This document shows positions 36,447-44,672 of a stretch of 64,000 nucleotides of DNA, in pieces (positions within the stretch are counted from its first letter, which is position 1; each line of letters starts with the position of its first letter). The stretch is from Candidatus Thermochlorobacter aerophilus. GTDB taxonomy: Bacteria > Bacteroidota > Chlorobiia > Chlorobiales > Thermochlorobacteraceae. The stretch lies in NCBI GenBank assembly GCA_002794105.1, contig PHFL01000065.1:46617-110616 (forward strand). Direction: 5' to 3'. Both the position numbers and the translations under genes were made by a program. A model generated the notes under the pieces. It worked only from the letters and a program-made list of their open reading frames with translations. It was not told the DNA's origin and did no database searches.

Positions 36447-37448
36447 TCAAAACTCGCGGTTCATAACATACGAAGCAAAGCGTATGAGAATTTCACGACC
36501 TTGCGGGTGCGGTAGCTTGACGGCATATTTCAGGGCTTGCTTGAAATCTTGCTCGATAAGTTTTCTGGCTTCTTCAATCACGCCGTAGCGTTCGTAGATA
36601 GCTTTGATTTCAGGGACTCGCTCTCTTTCAATTCCTTTTTGTTTGATGAGTTGCTGCAAGAGTGCTTTGTCTTTGCCTTTGGCGCGTTCGAGAGCTGTCA
36701 GTAGCAGGAAAGTTTTTTTGCCCTCCATGATGTCGCCACCTTCTACTTTGCCTGATTTGTCGCCACCCATGATGTCTAATAGGTCGTCCTGCACTTGAAA
36801 AGCTTGTCCAATCAGCGCGCCAAAATTGCGCAAAGCCTTGGCTTGAGCTGGTGTAGCATTCGCAGCCAACCCACCAAGCTCGAGAGAGACGGAAATCAGG
36901 CGACCGGTTTTTTTGGAAATCATCATCAGGTATTCGTCGAGTGTAACATCGTGGCGGTGTTCAAATTCTTTGTCGTAGGATTGTCCTTCACAGATGACGG
37001 TGATAGCTTGCGTGAAGATTTCAAGAATTTTGCGGAGATGAGCGCTTTTGGTGCGTAGTAGAAGTGAGTAAGCCATGGCGTGCATCACATCGCCAGTGAG
37101 GATGGCAGTATCGACATCCCACTTTTTGTGAACGGTGAGCCGACCGTGGCGCAACTCAGCCTTATCCATAATGTCGTCGTGAATCAAGGTAAAGTTGTGC
37201 AACACTTCCACAGCCAAGGCAATAGGCAGAGCCGGTCGGCTATTGCCAGAAATAGCTTCTGCGCCCATGAGTGCCAGTATAGGGCGAATGCGCTTGCCCT
37301 TGCCTTGCAAAATGTAGCGTGCAGGCTCATAGAGCGAGGCAGGCTCACGCTGAAAAAGCTTTTCCAACTCGTGATTGATGGACTGCCGATACGCCTCAAG
37401 GCATTGCTCTAAGTCGGGACTGCGACTTGCAACGGAATGTGCTGACAT
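36447..37448 (-). CDS. trans-polyprenyl diphosphate synthase
   Basis: This IspA/GGPP-synthase family enzyme of 333 residues condenses IPP with allylic diphosphates. Both Asp-rich motifs are present: HDDIMDKAELRHG (FARM) and FQVQDDLLDI (SARM). The GKRIRPILAL segment binds diphosphate. Chain length cannot be fixed from sequence alone; octaprenyl, farnesyl or geranylgeranyl products are possible. The ATG at 37448 follows an in-frame TTG. It lies two genes after IDI-2 in the same direction, so the neighbourhood is isoprenoid. Confidence 0.9.
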   Translation of the reverse strand: MSAHSVASRSPDLEQCLEAYRQSINHELEKLFQREPASLYEPARYILQGKGKRIRPILALMGAEAISGNSRPALPIALAVEVLHNFTLIHDDIMDKAELRHGRLTVHKKWDVDTAILTGDVMHAMAYSLLLRTKSAHLRKILEIFTQAITVICEGQSYDKEFEHRHDVTLDEYLMMISKKTGRLISVSLELGGLAANATPAQAKALRNFGALIGQAFQVQDDLLDIMGGDKSGKVEGGDIMEGKKTFLLLTALERAKGKDKALLQQLIKQKGIERERVPEIKAIYERYGVIEEARKLIEQDFKQALKYAVKLPHPQGREILIRFASYVMNREF

Positions 37449-37484
37449 CAAAAACAGATGAGTACAAAATTATTTTGCGCAAAG

Positions 37485-38435
37485 TTAAGTTGAGATTTGC
37501 TGTAATTGAAATGTGTTGCGTTCCCAAAACACGCCACCTACGTAACCTTGAATGGTTTTATCCTGTTCGGCTAAAGCCAAGCGTTTAGCAGCAAGACAGC
37601 AGTAGAGTCTATCGATTTCAATACCAAAAAAACGGCGCTGGAGTTTCTTTGCCACAACTGCTGTAGTGCCTGACCCCAAAAATGGGTCAAACACAAGGTC
37701 GCCTTCGTTGGAGCTGGCAAGCATAAGTTTGGCAATCAATTTTTCGGGCTTCTGCGTCGGGTGGTCGGTGTTTTCAGGCATAGACCAAAAGGGCACGGTG
37801 ATGTCAGTCCACAAGTTTGAAGGCGCAGTAAGCCTGAAGTTACCTGATTCGGTCTCTTCCCAATCTTTCGGCATGCCATTTTCACGATATGGTGCAATGA
37901 CACGCCGTTTGAGCTTGACAGCGTCGGCATTGAAGGTGTAGTGATGTGAGAGCGTGGCAAACCAAATGTCCTCTGAACAATTTTTCCAATTCTTTTTTGC
38001 GCCGCGACCTTTTTCTCGCTCCCAAGTGATGCGGTTACGCACGATGAGGTATTTCTCTAACACGGATTGCACGGCTGCCGACATGCGCCAGTCTGCACAC
38101 AGATAAACGCTCGCCGTCGGTTTCAAAGTCTTAAGCAACTTCGGTAACCACATCTCAAGATAAGCCACATATTCAGCGGTGGAGCAAGCAGAGAACACAC
38201 GACCGTTAAACGATTTCGTCAGGTTGTAAGGCGGGTCGAGAATGAGCAAATCAACACAAGACTCGGGGAGAAAATCCAAGACGCTAAACAAATCTTGGCA
38301 GAAAATCTGGTTTTCAATGTCGCAAAGTGAAGCAGGTCCTGACAAAGTTTTCAACTGCTGTGAAAAAAACTCGATTTCGCTCTCCGACAGCGTAAGTGTG
38401 CGATTGCGAGCGGCTCGAATTTTTTCTGGCTTCAT
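37485..38435 (-). CDS. orphan N6/N4 DNA methyltransferase
   Basis: The 316-residue protein is a beta-class amino-methyltransferase (N6_N4_Mtase). The catalytic motif IV LILDPPYN comes first, then HPTQKPEKL, and the SAM motif I FDPFLGSGTTAVVAK comes last. DPPY suggests adenine as target. No restriction endonuclease is nearby. It lies 3 bp after the IDI-2 gene and ahead of the prenyl synthase, so it is embedded in an isoprenoid transcript. The recognition sequence is unknown. Confidence 0.92.
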   Translation of the reverse strand: MKPEKIRAARNRTLTLSESEIEFFSQQLKTLSGPASLCDIENQIFCQDLFSVLDFLPESCVDLLILDPPYNLTKSFNGRVFSACSTAEYVAYLEMWLPKLLKTLKPTASVYLCADWRMSAAVQSVLEKYLIVRNRITWEREKGRGAKKNWKNCSEDIWFATLSHHYTFNADAVKLKRRVIAPYRENGMPKDWEETESGNFRLTAPSNLWTDITVPFWSMPENTDHPTQKPEKLIAKLMLASSNEGDLVFDPFLGSGTTAVVAKKLQRRFFGIEIDRLYCCLAAKRLALAEQDKTIQGYVGGVFWERNTFQLQQIST

Positions 38436-38438
38436 AGT

Positions 38439-39557
38439 TTAGGTTGCAGTATCCTGTCGCACAAGCGGAATAGATTTTAAGGCTTTGATATTTTTTGCGC
38501 CTACAAGGAACATGGCGGCGCGTAGGTCGTTTGCCAATTGCATAGCAAATTTTTTGACGGCTTCGACACCCTGCGGTTCAAAAGCGGCTTTAAGAAACGG
38601 TTTGGCTAAAGCAACAAGGTCGGCGCCAAGTGCTAAGGCTTTAGCAATTTCAATACCGTTTGAAATTCCCCCCGAGGCAATGAGCTGTACGGAGCGATAT
38701 TTTTTGGCTTGTCGCAATTGATGCACTTCTTGCACGCATTCTGCAGTGGGCAAGCCCCAGTTGAGCAGTTCACGCAAGCCGCTTTCGGTAAAGCGTTCAT
38801 CGGCATGAAATTGCTCCACGTAGCGCTGCTGCTCAACCTTTTGCCAGTTGGTGCCGCCAGCGCCAGCTACATCAATGATTTGCACGCCTGCGTCAATTAG
38901 GCGCTGCGCCACGCTGCCCGAAATACCATTACCAACTTCCTTTGCAATGACGGGCACATCCAGCCATTTGCAAAGTTTTTTAAGTTGCGCAAGAAACCCT
39001 TTGAAGTTGGTATTCCCTTCGGGTTGAAAAAGTTCCTGCGTGGCATTCAGATGAACAATCAGCCCATCAGCTCGAATGAGCTCGAGCAGAAGTCGGACTT
39101 GCGCCTGACTAAGCCCAGCGGCAACTTCTGAGGCACCGATGTTGGCAAAAATCAGCGTGGTAGGAGCAAGCGTGCGCACCACAGAAAAACTTTCGCGATG
39201 CTGCTCTGACTCTAAGGCTTGACGCATGCTACCGACACCAAGTGGAATGTTGAGTGCCTCCGCCGCCGATGCCAAAATAGCATTTACCTGTGTAGCACCG
39301 CGGTAGCCCCCAGTCATGGAGGAAATCATGATAGGGTAGCTGATTTTTCGCTTCAAGAACGTGGTAGAAAGGTCAATATCGTGAAAGTTAAGTTCTGGCG
39401 CTGCATTATGCCGAAAGCCGTAGCGCTCAAAGCCGTTGCGCACAGCAAAATCCACGTCGGTGTTAAGGCAAAGCTCAACATGGCGCTGTTTGCGCTGCGT
39501 GGTCAGCTCTGAATCCCTTAGCGAAGTACGAGCCCGTGCAGTAGATTGACTCGGCAT
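38439..39557 (-). CDS. fni: type 2 isopentenyl-diphosphate delta-isomerase
   Basis: IDI-2 is an FMN- and NADPH-dependent isomerase of IPP and DMAPP. The 372 residues (ATG at 39557) have RKQRHVELCLN, ISSMTGG, IPLGVGSMRQAL, the FMN-site VIAKEVGNGIS and DVAGAGGTNW. Chlorobiota, cyanobacteria and Gram-positives use this type rather than the E. coli enzyme. It supplies the prenyl synthase two genes on. nuoH lies upstream by 19 bp. Confidence 0.95.
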   Translation of the reverse strand: MPSQSTARARTSLRDSELTTQRKQRHVELCLNTDVDFAVRNGFERYGFRHNAAPELNFHDIDLSTTFLKRKISYPIMISSMTGGYRGATQVNAILASAAEALNIPLGVGSMRQALESEQHRESFSVVRTLAPTTLIFANIGASEVAAGLSQAQVRLLLELIRADGLIVHLNATQELFQPEGNTNFKGFLAQLKKLCKWLDVPVIAKEVGNGISGSVAQRLIDAGVQIIDVAGAGGTNWQKVEQQRYVEQFHADERFTESGLRELLNWGLPTAECVQEVHQLRQAKKYRSVQLIASGGISNGIEIAKALALGADLVALAKPFLKAAFEPQGVEAVKKFAMQLANDLRAAMFLVGAKNIKALKSIPLVRQDTAT

Positions 39558-39576
39558 ACACAAAGGCGCTAAAAGT

Positions 39577-40641
39577 TCAAGTCGTCACGTTTTCGCCGAG
39601 CACAAGTACGCCAATAGCAATCAGCAGTAAGTTAAACAGTGCCAGCGGCAAAAGCACTCGCCAGCCCAAGTTCATCAGTTGGTTATACTTGAAGCGCGGC
39701 ACACTCCAGCGTACCCAGATAAAGACAAAAATCATGAAAACCGTCTTCACCACAAAAGCACCTATTTGCAAGAGCATGAGCACCAGGGGCGGCAACCCAA
39801 GCGATTCATCAATGAACGGAACTTGATAGCCGCCCAAAAAAAGTGTGGCAATTACTGCCGAGGCAACAATCATGTTGGCATATTCTGCCAAGAAAAAGGT
39901 TGCAAATTTCATTGAGCCAAACTCGGTATTGTAGCCGCCGACAAGTTCCTGCTCTGCTTCAGGCAGGTCGAAGGGCGCACGATTGCACTCGGCAAACGCT
40001 GCAACCGTAAAGCAAATAAAACCAATTGCATTGCGCCAGCAATTCCAGTAGAGCGGATTGGAAGTCTGAGAAGCCACAATGTCGGTCATGCGCGTCGAGT
40101 TAGCCAGCAGCACCACGCTCACCACCGAAAGTCCCATGGCAATTTCGTAGCTAATCATCTGTGCCGATGAGCGCAAGCCGCCCAGCAGCGAATACTTGCT
40201 TCCAGAAGCCCAACCTGCTATGGTCAGCCCATACACCCCAATCGAGGTAATTGCAAGAATGTAGAGGATACCGACACTGACATCGGCAATGACTACACCG
40301 CTTGCCAGCGGCACCACGGCAATGGTTGTCAGTGCCGCAAAGAGCGAAATCATGGGTGCCAAAAGGTGGTAGAATCGGTTGGCTGCTGCTGGAGTAACAT
40401 CTTCCTTGAAGAGAAGTTTCAGAACATCTGCAAAAGGTTGCAAAAGTCCAAACGGTCCAACGCGGTTCGGTCCAATGCGATGCTGAATTGCCGCTGCAAT
40501 CCGCCGCTCCGACCATACCGTGAGCACAACGCCCAAAATGATAGTGGCAATGAGCGTGATGCCCAGCAAAATGCGCTGACCTAAATCCAGCGTGATGGTA
40601 GCAAGCAAGAGGCTTGCAAAGAGTCCTAGTGAGTACTGCAT
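39577..40641 (-). CDS. nuoH: NADH-quinone oxidoreductase subunit H
   Basis: NuoH is the complex I membrane subunit at the quinone cavity. The ATG at 40641 gives 354 residues; a GTG at 40674 adds 11. Eight membrane helices are seen, with the conserved loops SERRIAAAIQHRIGPNRVGPFG, here cited as IQHRIGPNRVGPFGLLQP, and AFAECNRAPFDLPEAEQELV, here cited as NRAPFDLPEAEQELVGGYN. No other nuo gene is next to it. It lies between fni and an unknown Roadblock-like gene. Confidence 0.95.
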   Translation of the reverse strand: MQYSLGLFASLLLATITLDLGQRILLGITLIATIILGVVLTVWSERRIAAAIQHRIGPNRVGPFGLLQPFADVLKLLFKEDVTPAAANRFYHLLAPMISLFAALTTIAVVPLASGVVIADVSVGILYILAITSIGVYGLTIAGWASGSKYSLLGGLRSSAQMISYEIAMGLSVVSVVLLANSTRMTDIVASQTSNPLYWNCWRNAIGFICFTVAAFAECNRAPFDLPEAEQELVGGYNTEFGSMKFATFFLAEYANMIVASAVIATLFLGGYQVPFIDESLGLPPLVLMLLQIGAFVVKTVFMIFVFIWVRWSVPRFKYNQLMNLGWRVLLPLALFNLLLIAIGVLVLGENVTT

Positions 40642-40702
40642 ACTGATAGTGGTAGCGTTTAGGCAAATAATCACAAATTATGCCAAAGCACAAAACCGCG
40701 CT

Positions 40703-41581
40703 CTAAGCGCCAGCGTTCTGAAGTTCTTTTTGCAGAGCATTGCCCAAGCGGCAAATCAGGCTGTGAATTTTGCCGGGCAAAACCGTTTGCGAACTGCCCA
40801 CAAGATAGAGTTTATTGCCAAGCGAGCGAATTGCCAAAACACCATTTTCAAACTCTTTGGTTACTGTAAGCAAGGTATTGAACGCCGCGGCTTGACCCTG
40901 CTCCTTTACCCAGAAAATTTCATCGGCAAGAATGTCGGTAATGCGGTTCAGGTCATGAGTCTTTGTGGTAGCAAACTGAACAATGCTACCCTGCTCGGTC
41001 ATGATAAGGGCGTGGTCTAAGCCATCGGATTCAATCATAGACCAAAGTGTCGCCTTATGGCGTGCAAACTTGGCGCGAAAATCGTCCGAAAGTGTCTCAG
41101 GTTCAGCGAGGCGTTTGGGCAATCCTTCCTTGACCAATTTCTGACGCTCAAGAGATGAAGTGGTGGTAGCAGAGGGAGGCGAAAACCGTGCAAGCAAATC
41201 TGGACGCTCACTGACCAAAGTTCGCAGAAGGGGACGAATAGAGAGCAAGATGCCCGAGATGCGATTGGTGGCGCATGCCGGATTGATGCGTATGCACATG
41301 GAAATGGTGCAATATCCAAGCGGTTCCTGACAGCGAGCACGCTGCTGATATTTGCTTGTTGGCTCAAGCACGGCAAGAATATCTGCCCGCGTGAATTTGG
41401 TTTGGGCTTGCTGCGATTCGGTGATAAGCAAATCCCAAAAGAACTCTTGCAAATGCTTAAGCTCTTTGACATTTAGTTTTCTGAGGATTGAGCTGTAGAC
41501 ACTCTCATCAGAAACGGAAGAAAGCAAGTTGTATTTGACAGAATTGAGAGCATCGAGTTGAGCGGTCGACAGTTGAGCCAT
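40703..41581 (-). CDS. unknown protein with a cysteine cluster and a Roadblock/LC7-like C-terminus
   Basis: The 292-residue product is not recognised as a named family. Residues 84-103 carry four cysteines (C84, C91, C96, C103) with the symmetric spacing C-x6-C-x4-C-x6-C, which could hold a metal or iron-sulfur centre. The last 100 residues (from HALIMTEQGSIVQFA to LICRLGNALQKEL) resemble a Roadblock/LC7 (MglB-like) fold, inferred from the strand-helix pattern. The N-terminal 60 residues are helical. It is 61 bp upstream of nuoH and reads toward it. Confidence 0.75.
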   Translation of the reverse strand: MAQLSTAQLDALNSVKYNLLSSVSDESVYSSILRKLNVKELKHLQEFFWDLLITESQQAQTKFTRADILAVLEPTSKYQQRARCQEPLGYCTISMCIRINPACATNRISGILLSIRPLLRTLVSERPDLLARFSPPSATTTSSLERQKLVKEGLPKRLAEPETLSDDFRAKFARHKATLWSMIESDGLDHALIMTEQGSIVQFATTKTHDLNRITDILADEIFWVKEQGQAAAFNTLLTVTKEFENGVLAIRSLGNKLYLVGSSQTVLPGKIHSLICRLGNALQKELQNAGA

Positions 41582-41607
41582 AGTTTGAGTGCAAGGTTAA
41601 GACACTA

Positions 41608-42303
41608 TCAATGGGCTTTAGAAAAGAGCTGTTGAAGATGCTGCCGCACATGCTCAAGCGCAAGTGCACGATGACTGATTTGATTTTTTTCATCAACAGA
41701 AAGCTCTGCAAAAGTCTTCGCAAGCGATGGCACTTCAAACACCGGGTCGTATCCAAAGCCGTTTTCGCCGCGTGGCGCTGTTGTAACAGTGCCATGAATT
41801 TTGCCTTCAAAGATATGTTCAAAATAGGGCGAGTAATGATGATTTGCAAGATGAAATTGACCGACCAGCGCCATCACAGTGCGAAAGACAGCCTGACGCT
41901 GACGAATGTTTTGCATCTTGCGCAGAAGCTTGGCAACATTTTCCGAGTAAGTGGGCTGACGCCCAAGTTCAGCCGCTGCATAATGTGCGGAATGGACGCC
42001 CGGCTCGCCGCCTAAGGCTTCAACTTCTAAGCCTGTGTCATCGGAGAGTGCAAGTATGTTCGACACGCCTTGTGCCTTTAGAGCATGAAAAATCTCTTTA
42101 GCTTTTTTGAGCGCATTGCCTTCAAGCGAGGGTTCAGTTTCTTCCACTTCAGGGAGCTTGAAGCCTTGTGCTTCTAAGTCTGCAAGGCTGTGAATGGAGA
42201 GCAGTGGCGAAAGTGAGTCTAATTTGAGCCGTATCTCGCGCACTTTGTCAGGGTTGCGGGTTGCCAGTGCCAGCATCACTTGGTTAGTATGGAATTTTGT
42301 CAT
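41608..42303 (-). CDS. rdgB: XTP/dITP diphosphatase (RdgB/HAM1)
   Basis: RdgB removes non-canonical purine triphosphates. The start at 42303 is set by a strong ribosome site (AAGGAG, then AAAC before ATG) and by the family N-terminus LALATRNPDKVREI. The longer open frame would run 64 residues into the guaD gene. Motifs LALSDDTGLEVEALGGEPG and GFGYDPVF identify it. At 231 residues it is slightly long. It overlaps the guaD end by 20 bp. Confidence 0.94.
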   Translation of the reverse strand: MTKFHTNQVMLALATRNPDKVREIRLKLDSLSPLLSIHSLADLEAQGFKLPEVEETEPSLEGNALKKAKEIFHALKAQGVSNILALSDDTGLEVEALGGEPGVHSAHYAAAELGRQPTYSENVAKLLRKMQNIRQRQAVFRTVMALVGQFHLANHHYSPYFEHIFEGKIHGTVTTAPRGENGFGYDPVFEVPSLAKTFAELSVDEKNQISHRALALEHVRQHLQQLFSKAH

Positions 42304-42751
42304 GTTTCTCCTTCCAGAGTTGGAATGCGACAAGTGCTTCGTGGCGCAAAAGTTGTTCTGCAGGTAGCGTACGTTGAAGGGGTGGTAGAGCAAGCTCGTG
42401 GTAAAGTCTCTCGTCATCAAAACCGATGGCGGCGGCATCTGAGCAGGTATTGGCATAGTAGATTTTTTTGAGCCGTGCCCAGTAAATCGCAGCAAGACAC
42501 ATTGGGCAAGGTTCGCAGGTGCTATAAATTTCGCAGTCCGTCAGGTGAAAAACCCCTAAGCGCTGGCATGCATGACGAATGGCAACAACTTCAGCGTGTG
42601 CTGTAGGGTCGTTCGTGGTGGTAACAAGATTTGTGCCATGAGCAATGATTTCGCCATCTCTGACAATGACTGCCGCAAACGGACCGCCTCTGCCCTGCTG
42701 CACGTTTTCTATTGAAAGAGAAATGGCAAGGCGCATGAAAGCAGGGTTCAT
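42284..42751 (-). CDS. guaD: guanine deaminase (GuaD type, CDA fold)
   Basis: The ATG at 42751 overlaps the pdxJ stop as ATGA and is preceded by GGAGG, so I chose it over the ATG 24 bases upstream; it gives 155 residues. The zinc motifs are PTAHAEV and [21 protein letters not shown] near the C-terminus matches Bacillus guanine deaminase rather than the tRNA deaminase TadA. It would convert guanine to xanthine. It lies in the run pdxJ-guaD-rdgB, and rdgB also handles damaged purines. Confidence 0.85.
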   Translation of the reverse strand: MNPAFMRLAISLSIENVQQGRGGPFAAVIVRDGEIIAHGTNLVTTTNDPTAHAEVVAIRHACQRLGVFHLTDCEIYSTCEPCPMCLAAIYWARLKKIYYANTCSDAAAIGFDDERLYHELALPPLQRTLPAEQLLRHEALVAFQLWKEKHDKIPY

Positions 42752-43485
42752 GGTGACCTCCGCACGGAATGGCACTCCAACAGACGCAGCATATCTCTAA
42801 CAGCGGTGTTCATGCCCACCAAAGCTGCACGAGCCACGATGGCATGACCAATGCTGACTTCTTCAATCACGTCGGAAAGAGAGGCAAAAGCGATGATATT
42901 GCGGTAATTCAGCCCATGCCCAGCCACGACACGCAAGCCAAGCGAGCGTCCTAACTCTGCCGCACGGCGCAGACGTAAAAGCTCATGCTCAATTTCACAG
43001 GCATCGGTGAGACGGGAATACCTGCCAGTATGAAGCTCAATAAACGTTGCCCCAAGCTTCTTTGCAAGTTCAACTGCAGCTGGTTCAGGTTCAATGAAAA
43101 GCGATGTAGGAATCGAGTGTGAAGCAAGTTCGGCAATGAAGGGTTCAAGTAAATCAAAATGCTTCTTGACATCCAATCCGCCTTCTGTGGTCAATTCTTC
43201 ACGCTTTTCAGGCACAAGTGTAACAAGGTCTGGTTTGGTAGCGATGGCAATGCGTTTCATTTCTTCGGTAGCGGCCATCTCGAGGTCGAGTTTGGTTTTA
43301 AGCGTCTCGCGCAGTCGCCGCAAGTCAGTGTCATGAATGTGCCGACGGTCTTCGCGCAAGTGGCAAACGATGCCCGAGGCGCCAGCAAGTTCTGCAAGCA
43401 CAGCGGCATAGACAGGGTCTGGCTCGGTTTCCTTGCGCGCATTGCGAAGCGTGGCAATATGATCGACATTAACAGCCAATCGCAT
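42748..43485 (-). CDS. pdxJ: pyridoxine 5'-phosphate synthase
   Basis: PdxJ closes the pyridoxine ring from 3-amino-2-oxopropyl phosphate and deoxyxylulose phosphate in the DXP-dependent vitamin B6 pathway. The 245 residues begin [15 protein letters not shown] and contain [36 protein letters not shown] and [11 protein letters not shown]. The fold is a complete TIM barrel. It is first in a coupled leftward trio with guaD and rdgB. Confidence 0.96.
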   Translation of the reverse strand: MRLAVNVDHIATLRNARKETEPDPVYAAVLAELAGASGIVCHLREDRRHIHDTDLRRLRETLKTKLDLEMAATEEMKRIAIATKPDLVTLVPEKREELTTEGGLDVKKHFDLLEPFIAELASHSIPTSLFIEPEPAAVELAKKLGATFIELHTGRYSRLTDACEIEHELLRLRRAAELGRSLGLRVVAGHGLNYRNIIAFASLSDVIEEVSIGHAIVARAALVGMNTAVRDMLRLLECHSVRRSP

Positions 43486-43529
43486 GAATCAGATAGGTTA
43501 AGTTGAAAGAGCAAAGGCTAATGCAATTC

Positions 43530-44129
43530 TTACAGTGCAGAAGAAAAATTGCGTTTGAATGTTTTCATCGCCTCACATTGAACCAGCGTACTGGTGCCAT
43601 TGAGCACTTTTGGAATTTCTTCGTAAAGCTCAGGTATGGTGGGAATCAGGTTGCAGATAGCCTTCAGCACGCGTTCAGCTTTTACTTTGGCGTCGCCAGT
43701 CAAAGTGTGAGCAGGTAGGCGCGAGACATCTTCCAGCTGTTTTTGCACAAGTTCATAGAGAGCAGGAATTTCCAGACTGTTGTTGACAATTGCGCCGAGC
43801 AATTTTTCCATCTTGGATAGGCGCGACAGTTCAGCATCGCGTGCCGTGAGGGCATCGAGCTCATCAAATGCTGCAGGATAGAGCGCATAGAGATACGGTC
43901 GCGATTCACGCAGGGCGCATAGAAGCATTCGTGCATCGTCGAGGTCTAACGGCTCAAAGCAGAAGGTGCGGTCCGTGTAGAGAATCAACTTCACTCCGTT
44001 AGATGGTAGCATCACGGTCTTTTCTATCTTTACATCGCCATCAAGCGTCTTGTGAGGAACAAGACCCGGAAAATTCTTCGCAAAGCGTGTTTTGGCTTCA
44101 GACGCTTCCCACTTCTGTTCGCTATACAT
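43530..44129 (-). CDS. hypothetical protein
   Basis: The product (199 residues from the ATG at 44129; the open frame starts 36 residues earlier) is not recognised. It is soluble and helical, with VMLPSNGVKLILYTDRTFCFEPL as a short beta-rich core, followed by helices containing LDALTARDAELSRLSKMEKLLGAIV. No membrane segment, signal or metal motif is seen. It is 44 bp upstream of pdxJ and reads the same way. The start is inferred from the drop in coding character upstream. Confidence 0.6.
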   Translation of the reverse strand: MYSEQKWEASEAKTRFAKNFPGLVPHKTLDGDVKIEKTVMLPSNGVKLILYTDRTFCFEPLDLDDARMLLCALRESRPYLYALYPAAFDELDALTARDAELSRLSKMEKLLGAIVNNSLEIPALYELVQKQLEDVSRLPAHTLTGDAKVKAERVLKAICNLIPTIPELYEEIPKVLNGTSTLVQCEAMKTFKRNFSSAL

Positions 44130-44197
44130 CTGTTTTGTGCATAGATTTGTTTGAAAGATTAAACAAAAATTTACGCATTTGAATCTACATGGCACAG

Positions 44198-44263
44198 AGA
44201 AATCAAAAATCTGCGTAGAAAGTTGCCGCACTGACAACGCAAGTGCGTAGATTTGTGATTTCT
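44198..44263. repeat. long interrupted inverted repeat with nested hairpin
   Basis: AGAAATCAAAAATCT (44198-44212) pairs with AGATTTGTGATTTCT (44249-44263) in 14 of 15 positions. Inside, CGCACT (44227-44232) and AGTGCG (44242-44247) form a perfect second stem. TGCGTAGA is also repeated directly at 44212 and 44244. The element sits in the 159-bp divergent gap, ending 25 bases before the DUF309 start, so it is either a regulator site or the leader of DUF309-cysS. Confidence 0.65.
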
Positions 44264-44288
44264 TGAGTGTTCAAAGCGGCATGCTACT

Positions 44289-44669
44289 ATGAGCTTAGAT
44301 GAACATTATGCAGAATTTCTCAAGGGCATTGAGCAATACAATGCGGCTATGTTTTTTGAGTGCCACGATACATGGGAGGAAATCTGGCATGAGATTTACG
44401 GAAGCGATAAAAAATTTTTGCACGGCTTAATTCAAGTAGCAATTGCGTTGTATCACTTAACGAATCGCAATCCCAAGGGGGCGCGCTCAATGTTTGCCAA
44501 AGCCTTTGTGAAATTGGAGCACTATCAGCCTGTCTATCGTGGCGTGGCTGTCACAGAGCTGATGCAGCATGTTCAGACGCACTGCATGCCAATTATTGAG
44601 CAAATGGAGCGCGGTGAAGCTGTCACACTCACCGAGCAAATGCTGCCCAAAATTTATCTTCAGCAGTAA
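44289..44669 (+). CDS. DUF309 family protein
   Basis: The 126 residues match the DUF309 helical family: FLKGIEQYNAAMFFECHDTWEEIWHE, quoted in parts as GIEQYNAAMFFE and CHDTWEEIW, then FLHGLIQVAIALYHL and GARSMF. The conserved His/Glu pattern suggests a metal site, but no activity is known. It is 3 bp before cysS and so forms a unit with it. Confidence 0.88.
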   Translation: MSLDEHYAEFLKGIEQYNAAMFFECHDTWEEIWHEIYGSDKKFLHGLIQVAIALYHLTNRNPKGARSMFAKAFVKLEHYQPVYRGVAVTELMQHVQTHCMPIIEQMERGEAVTLTEQMLPKIYLQQ

Positions 44670-44672
44670 GCC

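Noticed and set aside
40660..40685. An AT-rich near-palindrome (GGCAAATAAT...ATTATGCC) upstream of nuoH that looks like an ARG box.
   Set aside because: The arms do not align symmetrically and no paired box is nearby, so it does not meet the pattern of the three arg sites.
42304..42495. A 64-codon upstream extension of rdgB.
   Set aside because: It runs inside guaD in another frame. The strong AAGGAG site and the family N-terminus fix the start at 42303.
42284..42751. Calling the deaminase TadA.
   Set aside because: The GFDD segment and tyrosine-bearing C-terminal region fit guanine deaminase, and the tRNA-deaminase C-terminus is missing.
44212..44251. The repeated TGCGTAGA as the start of a CRISPR-like or satellite array.
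   Set aside because: There are only two 8-bp copies, and both are parts of the inverted-repeat structure.
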